Source of the DNA: Chloroflexota bacterium
GTDB taxonomy: Bacteria > Chloroflexota > Dormibacteria > Dormibacterales > Dormibacteraceae
NCBI GenBank assembly: GCA_005880345.1
Contig: VBGE01000198.1
Location: 1 to 5,749, forward strand
Reading direction: 5' to 3'
Length of the DNA stretch: 5,749 nt
Part shown: positions 1 to 5,224 of the stretch, one piece after another
How the letters are laid out: the number at the start of each line of letters is the position of its first letter
How positions within the stretch are numbered: the stretch's first letter is position 1
Notes under the pieces: model-generated
What the model saw: only the letters and a program-made list of their open reading frames with translations
The model's database searches: none
What the model was told of the DNA's origin: nothing
Translations under genes and position numbers: made by a program

Positions 1-1
1 G

Positions 2-97
2 GGCTGCCTGATGCACATCGCCGCGGCCGCGCGGAAGCGGCGGATGGACCTCCGCGTGGTCCACGTCCTCGAGCTCGTCGCCGCGCATTTGGCTTAA
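2..97 (+). CDS. C-terminal end of a probable GlcF/LutA-like cysteine-rich (Fe-S)-binding protein (5' end outside window)
   Basis: Only the last 31 codons are present, ending at TAA 95-97. The visible peptide starts GCLMHIAAAARKR and ends RVVHVLELVAAHLA. This fits the C-terminus of the CCG (cysteine-rich) domain of glycolate oxidase iron-sulfur subunit GlcF, LutA and heterodisulfide-reductase-like proteins. In that family an N-x-GC-L-x-Q/H-I motif is followed by a short helix, a V-x-H strand and a final V-E-L-L helix. The Cys at the second visible residue would be one of the conserved cluster-binding or redox cysteines. Proteins of this family pass electrons from a flavin dehydrogenase (glycolate or lactate oxidation). 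The stop lies 35 bases before the aminopeptidase start, in the same direction, so the two could share a transcript. The assignment rests on a short tail and on recalled family motifs. A different protein ending in this frame is possible. Confidence 0.55.
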   Translation, partial: GCLMHIAAAARKRRMDLRVVHVLELVAAHLA

Positions 98-114
98 CCA
101 CAGGCACCGATCGC

Positions 115-120
115 TAACCT
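115..120 (+). promoter_or_regulatory. possible -10 element before the aminopeptidase gene
   Basis: TAACCT fits the TANNNT -10 pattern. It lies in the only AT-richer patch of the 35-base gap, 12 bases before the GTG start. No convincing -35 is visible at the right spacing and no Shine-Dalgarno sequence precedes the GTG. The gene may instead be read through from the upstream gene. This is a weak call. Confidence 0.2.
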
Positions 121-132
121 TTATTTCCAGCC

Positions 133-1662
133 GTGAAGATCAGCCTGGTCTCGGCGCCCGCCGCCGAGCTGAACGTCGACGCCCTCGCGGTACCCGTCGC
201 CACCGGCCAGAAGCTCTCGGGCCCCGCCCTCGAGCTGGACAAGACCATAGGCGGCGTTCTGTCCGAGATGGTCGTCAACGCCGAGTTCCGAGGCCGCATT
301 CATGAGGTGCTGCCAATTCCGGTTCAGGGCCGCATCGCCCCCCGCCGCGTGATCCTCTACGGCCTCGGCGCCGTGCACGACCTGGACGGCCAGCGCCTGC
401 GTTCCGCGCACCACGAGCTGGTCCGCGCGTCGCGGACGTGGGGCTACAAGCGGATGGCGATCCTGCGCGCCGAGCCGCTCGGCATGGACAGCCTCAAAGG
501 CGTCGTCGAAGGCTGCGTCATGGGCACCTTCGAGCGTCGCTCGCGGCAGACCGGTGCCGCGCCCGAGCGCCGTGAGATCGATGAGCTCAGCCTGTCCGGT
601 TTCGGCAGCGGCCGCGAGCACGAGGTCGTCTCCGCGCAGGAGAACGGCGAGGCCACCAACCGCGCGCGCGAGTGGCAGAACGCACCGCCCAACGAGCTGA
701 CGCCCGACGCTCTGGCTCAAGAGGCGACCCGCATCGCCCAGCGCCACAACCTCGAGGTCGAGGTGCTCGGCCCAGCCGAGCTGAAGAGCGGCGGCTACAA
801 CCTGCTGCTGGGGGTTGGCTCAGGCTCGGCGCGTCCGCCGCGGATGATCCGTATCAGGTATCACGGTAACCACGACCGTCGCGGAGCCAGCGCCACCGTG
901 CTCGCCCTCATCGGCAAGGGCATCACCTTCGACACCGGCGGCATCTCGCTCAAGGCGCCGGATCAGATGAGCCGGATGAAGGACGACATGTCCGGCGCGG
1001 CGGCGGTCCTGTCCGCCATCGACGTCATCGCCTCGCGCCAGGTGCCGATTGACGTGATGGCCGTCGTGGCCGCCGCGGAGAACATGCCGGGTCCCAACGC
1101 GCAGCACCCGGGTGACGTCTGGGTCAGCGCCGACGGCAAGACGGTCGAGGTGGTGAACACCGACGCCGAGGGCCGCCTGGTCCTGGCGGACGCCCTCACC
1201 CACGCGCTGCGCAACGGCGCCACGCACCTCATCGACCTCGCGACTCTGACCGGTGCCGCGACGGTCGCGATCGGCCACGCGGCCAGCGCCGCGGTCAGCA
1301 ACGACGACGGCTTCTGGTCCTTCGTCGAGAAGGCCGCGCGCGAGGCGGGCGATCGAGTGTGGCGGCTGCCCATCTACGCCGACTACCGGATCCTGCTGCG
1401 CAGCCAGATCGCCGACCTGCGCAACGCCGAGTACGGCGAGGCCGGCACGATCATGGGCGGCATGTTCATCGCCGAGTTCGCCGGCGGCAAGCCGTGGGCG
1501 CACATCGACATCGCGGCCTCGGCCTGGAACACCAACAGCGAGCTGACCACGATCCTGCGCGGCCCCAGCGGCGCGGGCACGCGCCTCTGCATCGAGCTCG
1601 CCCAGGCCATGGCCCCCTCGGAGCGCAACTCATGGCCCCCGGAAAGCGTTAAAGAGTCGTGA
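133..1662 (+). CDS. pepA: M17-family leucyl aminopeptidase (cytosol aminopeptidase)
   Basis: A 509-residue two-metal exopeptidase that removes N-terminal residues, preferably leucine-like, from peptides in the cytoplasm. Family members are usually hexameric. The N-terminal macro-like domain covers about residues 1-160 and the catalytic domain about 165-500. All M17 landmarks are visible: metal ligands K262 and D267 in GKGITFDTGG, catalytic K274, D285 in MKDDMSG, and D344 and E346 with catalytic R348 in NTDAEGRL. The family's ENMP and DLATLTGA segments follow. Length matches PepA (about 500). The GTG at 133 is the only start between the in-frame stop at 115-117 and the conserved N-terminus. 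No Shine-Dalgarno sequence is visible. The 3' end overlaps dxs by four bases, so the two are likely one operon. E. coli PepA also binds DNA, but nothing here shows whether this homologue does. Confidence 0.96.
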   Translation: MKISLVSAPAAELNVDALAVPVATGQKLSGPALELDKTIGGVLSEMVVNAEFRGRIHEVLPIPVQGRIAPRRVILYGLGAVHDLDGQRLRSAHHELVRASRTWGYKRMAILRAEPLGMDSLKGVVEGCVMGTFERRSRQTGAAPERREIDELSLSGFGSGREHEVVSAQENGEATNRAREWQNAPPNELTPDALAQEATRIAQRHNLEVEVLGPAELKSGGYNLLLGVGSGSARPPRMIRIRYHGNHDRRGASATVLALIGKGITFDTGGISLKAPDQMSRMKDDMSGAAAVLSAIDVIASRQVPIDVMAVVAAAENMPGPNAQHPGDVWVSADGKTVEVVNTDAEGRLVLADALTHALRNGATHLIDLATLTGAATVAIGHAASAAVSNDDGFWSFVEKAAREAGDRVWRLPIYADYRILLRSQIADLRNAEYGEAGTIMGGMFIAEFAGGKPWAHIDIAASAWNTNSELTTILRGPSGAGTRLCIELAQAMAPSERNSWPPESVKES

Positions 1663-3551
1663 GCCTTCTCGAAACGATCCACTCGCCCGCCGACCTGAGA
1701 GCCCTTGATGCGGCCCGACTCACCGAGCTCGCCTCCGAGGTGCGCGCCTTCCTCGTCGAGCAGACATCCCGAACGGGCGGCCATCTGTCGCCGAACCTGG
1801 GCGTCGTGGAGCTCACATTCGCGCTGCATCGCGTCTTCGACAGCCCGAAGGACGCGATCGTGTGGGACACCGGCCACCAGGCTTACGTGCACAAGCTGAT
1901 CACGGGCCGCGCCGCGCAGTTCGCCCGGCTGCGCCAGGCGGGTGGCCTGTCCGGCTATCCGTCACGCGCCGAGAGCGAGCACGACCTCGTCGAGAACAGC
2001 CACGCCTCCACGTCGCTGAGCTACGCGCTCGGCATCGCCGAAGCGCGCCTGCGCAAGAAGGTCGGCGGCTTCGTGGTGGCCGTCATCGGCGACGGCGCGC
2101 TGACCGGCGGCATGGCCTACGAGGCGCTGAACCAGATCGCGCACCTGATGCCGCCCAACCTGATCATCGTCATCAACGACAACGGTCGTTCTTACGCGCC
2201 GACTGTCGGCGGCCTCGCACGCCACCTCTCGCAGCTGCGCGTAGACCCTCGTTACGAGCGCATCAAGGACGACATCTCGCGTTTGCTGCGCGACCTGCCC
2301 CTCGTCGGCTCGACCGCCGACCAGGCCGCGTTTCGAGTCAAGGAAGGCCTCAAGCAGCTGCTGCAGCCGTCCACCATGTTCGAGAGCCTGGGCATCAAGT
2401 ACGCGGGCATCGTCGACGGGCACGACGAGTCCGCGCTCGAAGAAGTGCTCAACCGCGCTAAGAAGTTGCGCGAGCCCGTCGTCGTCCATGTCGTGACCGA
2501 GAAAGGCCACGGCTATGGTCCAGCGGTCGATGACGAGATCGACAAGCTGCACGGCGTCAGCGCCTTCGACCCCCTCACCGGCCGGCCGCGCTCCACAGAG
2601 GTCACCTACACCGACATCTTCGGCGAGGCGCTGATGAGCGCCGCGGTGCGACGGCCGGAGGTCGTCGCCATCACCGCCGCGATGGCGTCATCGACCGGGC
2701 TGCTCAACTTCGCCAAGGAATTTCCCGAGCGCTTCTTCGACGTCGGCATCTGCGAGCAGCACGCGGTCACCTTTGCGGCGGGCCTCGCCATGGCGGGCAT
2801 GCATCCGGTGGTTTGCATCTACTCGACGTTTCTCGCGCGTGCTTTCGACCAGACGATCATGGATGTCGCGCTGCACAAGCTTCCGGTCGTGTTCATCATC
2901 GATCGCGCCGGCGTGACCGGACCTGATGGCGCTTCGCACCACGGCATCTTCGACCTGTCGTACCTGCGGATGATCCCGAACCTCAAGGTCGCGGCCCCGA
3001 AGGACGCCACCGAGCTGTGCGCATTGCTCGAGACCGCGCTCGCGCACGACGGTCCCATCGCCATCCGCTATCCCAAGGGACCGGTCCCGGCGACCCCGGA
3101 CCTGCCGGTCGAGCCCCTCCCGATCGGGCGTTGGGAGGAGGTGCGCAAAGGCGGCGATGCGGTGATCTTCGCGGTCGGCAGGATGGTGGAGGTCGCCGGT
3201 GAGGCGGCGGAGCGCCTGGAGATGCAAGGGCTGTCGTGCGCGGTGGTCAACGCGCGCTGGATCAAGCCGGTCGATCCGCGCATCGTCGATTGGGCGCGCT
3301 CGCATCCACATGTGCTCACAGTCGAGGACAACGTCGGCAGCGGAGGCTTCGGTGGCGCCGTGCTCGAAGCGCTGGCGCCGCACGGCCTGGCCGGCCGCGT
3401 CAGGACCATCGCGCTGCCCGACCAGTTCCTGCCCCAGGGCAAGGCCTCCGACATCCTCAAGGAGCATGGGCTCGACGCGGCGGGCATCGCCAGGACCGTG
3501 TACGAGGCCGTCAGGGGACCGGTACCGACCGAGAAGACCGAGGGCGGCTAG
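1659..3551 (+). CDS. dxs: 1-deoxy-D-xylulose-5-phosphate synthase
   Basis: A thiamine-diphosphate and Mg-dependent cytoplasmic enzyme that condenses pyruvate with glyceraldehyde-3-phosphate to give DXP. This is the first step of the MEP isoprenoid pathway and also feeds thiamine and pyridoxal synthesis. Its 630 residues match the family. The N-terminal ThDP-binding domain shows H42 in GGHLSPNLG, H73 in GHQAY, the GDG motif at 144-146 and N175 in NDNGRSYAP. The middle pyrimidine-binding domain shows catalytic E366 in DVGICEQHAVTF and the substrate-phosphate residues R416, D423 and H427 in DRAGVTGPDGASHHG. The C-terminal domain ends with LPDQFLPQG. The NDNGRSYAP and DRAGVTGPDG wording is of the actinobacterial type. 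The start is GTG 1659, sharing GTGA with the peptidase stop. It has only a weak purine run (AAAGAG, 1651-1656), so translational coupling is likely. The stop overlaps that of the convergent DUF2203 gene. I see no terminator. Confidence 0.97.
   Translation: MSLLETIHSPADLRALDAARLTELASEVRAFLVEQTSRTGGHLSPNLGVVELTFALHRVFDSPKDAIVWDTGHQAYVHKLITGRAAQFARLRQAGGLSGYPSRAESEHDLVENSHASTSLSYALGIAEARLRKKVGGFVVAVIGDGALTGGMAYEALNQIAHLMPPNLIIVINDNGRSYAPTVGGLARHLSQLRVDPRYERIKDDISRLLRDLPLVGSTADQAAFRVKEGLKQLLQPSTMFESLGIKYAGIVDGHDESALEEVLNRAKKLREPVVVHVVTEKGHGYGPAVDDEIDKLHGVSAFDPLTGRPRSTEVTYTDIFGEALMSAAVRRPEVVAITAAMASSTGLLNFAKEFPERFFDVGICEQHAVTFAAGLAMAGMHPVVCIYSTFLARAFDQTIMDVALHKLPVVFIIDRAGVTGPDGASHHGIFDLSYLRMIPNLKVAAPKDATELCALLETALAHDGPIAIRYPKGPVPATPDLPVEPLPIGRWEEVRKGGDAVIFAVGRMVEVAGEAAERLEMQGLSCAVVNARWIKPVDPRIVDWARSHPHVLTVEDNVGSGGFGGAVLEALAPHGLAGRVRTIALPDQFLPQGKASDILKEHGLDAAGIARTVYEAVRGPVPTEKTEGG
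3548..3551. other. CTAG shared by two convergent stop codons
   Basis: The palindrome CTAG supplies TAG (3549-3551) to dxs on the plus strand and TAG (3550-3548) to the DUF2203 gene on the minus strand. There is therefore no spacer for an intrinsic terminator between the two convergent genes. Each transcript must end inside, or run antisense into, its neighbour. Confidence 0.9.
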
Positions 3552-3952
3552 AGCTTTTTCCGGCCGGTGAACCCTTCGCCGATGCGGTGCCAGTGCTCGA
3601 CGCGCTCCTCGCCCAGCTTCCAGCACAGCTCGACCAGCTCGCCGTCGCGATAGGAAGGAAAGTCGATCAAACCCTCGAGCGGGCCCTTGAGCTGGATGCC
3701 CATGCTGTTCAGGCTCAGCACGGCTTTGAGCAGCTCCTCCTCCGCGCCGTTGACCGCATCGTGAGCCTGCTGTGCGCGTTCGTGGTCCTCACCATTGGCG
3801 CTCGGCCGCTGCGCGGAGTACTCGGCCATGCGCAGCTGCTCCTCGAGATCTCGGCGTAGCGCGGAGGGCTCGGCAATCTGCGCCACGATCGGACGTACTC
3901 GCGGCAGCTCGCGGTTCGCCTCTTCCACGGTGTACGTGCGGAGCCTCTGCAC
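3548..3952 (-). CDS. DUF2203 family protein
   Basis: A 134-residue protein of unknown function that I recognise as DUF2203. It opens with the family's YTVEEANRELPRVRPIV segment (residues 7-23). A charged, helical and probably coiled-coil stretch follows at about residues 29-80. The diagnostic C-terminal block is GIQLKGP...LIDFPSYRDG (85-104), then ELCWKLGEERVEHWHRIGEGF (107-127), ending in GRKKL. The conserved Asp/Arg/Cys-Trp/His-Trp-His residues suggest a conserved surface, but no reaction is known to me. No signal peptide or membrane segment is present, so it is presumably cytoplasmic. The start is GTG at 3952, because an in-frame TGA lies two codons upstream and leaves no other choice. There is no Shine-Dalgarno sequence. 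It is divergent from the PPOX gene with a 21-base gap, and may share its promoter region. Confidence 0.88.
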   Translation of the reverse strand: MQRLRTYTVEEANRELPRVRPIVAQIAEPSALRRDLEEQLRMAEYSAQRPSANGEDHERAQQAHDAVNGAEEELLKAVLSLNSMGIQLKGPLEGLIDFPSYRDGELVELCWKLGEERVEHWHRIGEGFTGRKKL

Positions 3953-3967
3953 GGGTCAACGATACTT
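3953..3967 (+). repeat. copy 1 of a GGGTCA(A)CGATACTT motif
   Basis: GGGTCAACGATACTT reappears at 4404-4417 as GGGTCACGATACTT, differing by a single inserted A. Both copies sit directly upstream of a gene start (PPOX and TetR), so they may be a shared promoter or operator element. With only two copies, chance or shared promoter composition is not excluded. Confidence 0.45.
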
Positions 3968-3971
3968 CGTT
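3958..3971. promoter_or_regulatory. probable bidirectional promoter core and operator-like inverted repeat between DUF2203 and PPOX genes
   Basis: The 21-base gap between the divergent start codons contains AACGA-TACT-TCGTT, a perfect 5-bp inverted repeat with a 4-bp spacer. On the plus strand GATACT (3961-3966) is a -10-like hexamer ending 7 bases before ATG 3974. On the minus strand TATCGT (3964-3959) fits TANNNT and ends 6 bases before GTG 3952. Both distances suit transcripts that start at or next to the start codon, i.e. leaderless mRNAs. Neither gene has a Shine-Dalgarno sequence. The -35 positions would lie inside the opposite gene and show poor consensus. The assignment is by spacing and composition only. 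Confidence 0.5.
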
Positions 3972-3973
3972 CG

Positions 3974-4399
3974 ATGGAGGGTCCGACCGCCAGGCAGCAC
4001 CTGTTGGTGGCTCGTGTGGCGCGCCTGGCGACCATCGACCCGAGGGGAAAGCCGCACCTCGTCCCGGTCACGTTCGCCGTCGAAGGGGACACGATCTACT
4101 TCGCGGTCGACGCGAAACCGAAGCGAACAACTGACTTGCAGCGCCTGCGCAACATCGCTGCCAACCCATCTGTTTGCGTGCTCGCCGACCACTACGACGA
4201 AGACTGGACACGCCTTTGGTGGGTACGCGTCGATGGCACCGCGCGCATCCTCGAGGATGCAGCGCGGGCAGGCCATGGACTCGATCTGCTCGCCGCCCGC
4301 TATCCGCAATATCAACGCGCACGGCCGCAGGGCGCAGTGGTCGCCATCTCGATCGACAGGATCTCAGGCTGGGCTTCCGCTGAGAACCCAGGCTGTTAA
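3974..4399 (+). CDS. PPOX-class split-barrel protein, Rv0121 family (probable F420- or flavin-dependent)
   Basis: A 141-residue single-domain protein of the pyridoxamine-5'-phosphate-oxidase-like split beta-barrel fold. The pattern ARLATIDPRGKPHLVPVTF (residues 16-34), the phosphate-contacting KPKRTT (48-53), NIAANPSVCVLADHYDEDW (60-78) and LWWVRVDGTARI (81-92) closely resembles the mycobacterial Rv0121c family, annotated as a probable F420-dependent PPOX enzyme. Members are cytoplasmic homodimers that bind a deazaflavin or flavin near the KPKR loop. The substrate is unknown, and cofactor choice cannot be read from sequence alone. Length matches the family (about 140). ATG 3974 has no Shine-Dalgarno sequence and sits 7 bases after a GATACT hexamer, so leaderless translation is likely. 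It is divergent from DUF2203 and followed after 51 bases by the TetR gene, which has its own promoter. Confidence 0.88.
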   Translation: MEGPTARQHLLVARVARLATIDPRGKPHLVPVTFAVEGDTIYFAVDAKPKRTTDLQRLRNIAANPSVCVLADHYDEDWTRLWWVRVDGTARILEDAARAGHGLDLLAARYPQYQRARPQGAVVAISIDRISGWASAENPGC

Positions 4400-4403
4400 G
4401 GGA

Positions 4404-4417
4404 GGGTCACGATACTT
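4404..4417 (+). repeat. copy 2 of the GGGTCA(A)CGATACTT motif
   Basis: GGGTCACGATACTT matches 3953-3967 with one base missing. It also overlaps a short inverted repeat, GTCA (4406-4409) with TGAC (4417-4420), and abuts the -35 hexamer of the TetR promoter. It could be an upstream alternative -10 (GATACT, 4411-4416), which would give a leader of about 27 bases, or an operator half. Confidence 0.4.
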
Positions 4418-4444
4418 GACGCGACATCTAGTCTCGTCTAGTCT
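4416..4444 (+). promoter_or_regulatory. sigma-70-type promoter of the TetR-ABC operon
   Basis: TTGACG (4416-4421) is one mismatch from the consensus -35. It is followed by exactly 17 bases and then TAGTCT (4439-4444), a TANNNT -10. The -10 ends 6 bases before GTG 4451, so transcription should start at about the first base of the start codon, giving a leaderless mRNA. The absence of any Shine-Dalgarno sequence before 4451 agrees with this. The promoter is overlapped by a direct repeat, as expected for autoregulation. Confidence 0.65.
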
Positions 4445-4445
4445 C
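4427..4445 (+). repeat. 9-bp direct repeat over the TetR promoter, candidate operator
   Basis: TCTAGTCTC occurs at 4427-4435 and again at 4437-4445, a 10-bp period that places both copies on the same face of the helix. The second copy contains the -10 hexamer, so a protein bound here would block RNA polymerase. TetR operators are usually palindromic. A direct repeat is therefore atypical, and may relate to the double DNA-binding head of the adjacent regulator. The repeat is seen directly; its role is inferred. Confidence 0.6.
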
Positions 4446-4450
4446 ACCGC

Positions 4451-5224
4451 GTGGCCGTCAAGGAGCGCGTCCTGGAGCGGGCCCCGCGCGTGCTCGCGCG
4501 CAACCCCAGGGCCAGGGTCGCCGACCTGGCCGCAGCCGGGGGCGCGTCGCGCGCGAGCTTCTATCGCCACTTCAAATCGCGCGAGGCCCTCCTGGCAGAG
4601 CTCGACGTGGCGCCGGAGCTGGACGCCCGCGACCGCGTCCTCGAGGCCGCCGTGGCGATGGTCGGCGAGCACGGCCTGACCGCCCTGTCGATGGATGAGC
4701 TCGCCGGCCGCGCCGGCGTCTCGCGCGCCACCCTGTATCGCCTGTTCAACGGCAAGTTCGCCCTGTTCTCCGCCCTCCTCCGCGCCTACTCCCCGCTCGA
4801 GCCCGTGGTCAAGGTCATCACCGAAATGCGCGACGAGCCTCCGTCGGTGGTCATGCCCGAGATAGCGCGCACCGTCTACCGGAGCGCTTTCCGCGACGGC
4901 GCCAATCGAACGGGCATCCTGCGCACGCTCTTCTTCGAGGTGAGCAGCCTGGCTCCCGACGCGGAGGAGGCGACGAGGCAGACGCTCGCCACCACCGTTC
5001 TGACCCTGGTCGTCTACGTCCACGAGCAGATGAACGAGGGCCGGCTCCGACAGATGCATCCACTGCTCGCGCTGCAGTTGTTCATCGGACCCATCTTCTT
5101 TCACCTGATGGCGCGCCCTGCAGCGGAGCGCGTGCTCGGTGTGCACATGGACGGAGAGGCGGCGGTGGCGGAGCTGGCCCAGGCCTGGCTGCGTGCCATG
5201 GCGCCTTCGAGGAGGAGGAAATGA
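4451..5224 (+). CDS. TetR/AcrR-family transcriptional regulator with two tandem HTH domains
   Basis: A 257-residue regulator. Two TetR-type N-terminal helix-turn-helix units are visible. The first is at residues 3-51, with turn and recognition helix GASRASFYRHF at 31-41. The second is at 58-110, with GVSRATLYRLF at 89-99 after the classical segment LTALSMDELAGRA. The second is the canonical one; the first is somewhat degenerate in helix 1 (ARNPRARVADLAAAG). The C-terminal helical domain (about 113-250) should bind ligand and dimerise. The typical family length is about 190-220, and the excess matches the extra head. GTG 4451 is the only start, since an in-frame TAG lies at 4439-4441. The stop overlaps the ABC gene start (ATGA), so the regulator probably controls its own operon and the exporter encoded downstream. 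A similar arrangement is E. coli CecR with ybhGFSR. The inducer is unknown. Confidence 0.92.
   Translation: MAVKERVLERAPRVLARNPRARVADLAAAGGASRASFYRHFKSREALLAELDVAPELDARDRVLEAAVAMVGEHGLTALSMDELAGRAGVSRATLYRLFNGKFALFSALLRAYSPLEPVVKVITEMRDEPPSVVMPEIARTVYRSAFRDGANRTGILRTLFFEVSSLAPDAEEATRQTLATTVLTLVVYVHEQMNEGRLRQMHPLLALQLFIGPIFFHLMARPAAERVLGVHMDGEAAVAELAQAWLRAMAPSRRRK
5211..5218 (+). promoter_or_regulatory. strong Shine-Dalgarno sequence for the ABC ATPase gene
   Basis: GGAGGAGG lies inside the last codons of the regulator gene, with two overlapping GGAGG cores 5 and 2 bases before ATG 5221. It fixes the start of the ABC gene. It also contrasts with the upstream genes, none of which has a recognisable ribosome binding site. 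Confidence 0.85.

Noticed and set aside
1..117. frame-1 reading of the left edge, ending at TAA 115-117
   Set aside because: It gives an Arg/Pro-rich shadow peptide. The frame ending at 97 gives a coherent GlcF-like tail.
820..1503. 227-codon open frame on the minus strand within the aminopeptidase gene
   Set aside because: It lies opposite the catalytic domain of an intact M17 peptidase, and its translation is the typical Gly/Arg/Val-rich shadow without motifs.
3540..3570. intrinsic terminator after dxs (short T-run at 3554-3558)
   Set aside because: The T-run lies inside the DUF2203 coding sequence and no GC-rich hairpin of adequate length directly precedes it.
2688..3626. 312-codon open frame on the minus strand across the 3' half of dxs
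   Set aside because: It is antisense to a clearly conserved DXS, its product is Arg/Asp/Ala-rich low-complexity sequence with no recognisable domain, and long antisense frames are expected in high-GC codon usage.
3236..3859. 207-codon plus-strand open frame running from dxs into the antisense of DUF2203
   Set aside because: It would need to read out of frame through the conserved C-terminal domain of DXS and antisense to DUF2203, and its sequence has no domain.
4429..4434. first TAGTCT copy as the -10 of the TetR promoter
   Set aside because: It is only 7 bases from TTGACG. The second copy at 4439-4444 has the ideal 17-base spacing.
3795..4679. 294-codon plus-strand open frame spanning DUF2203, PPOX and the start of TetR
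   Set aside because: It crosses three better supported genes and a promoter region, and its product is Ser/Arg/Thr-rich with no family resemblance.
4364..5146. 260-codon minus-strand open frame opposite the TetR gene
   Set aside because: The plus strand encodes two HTH domains and a regulator-like C-terminus, while the antisense product is His/Arg/Glu-rich without motifs.
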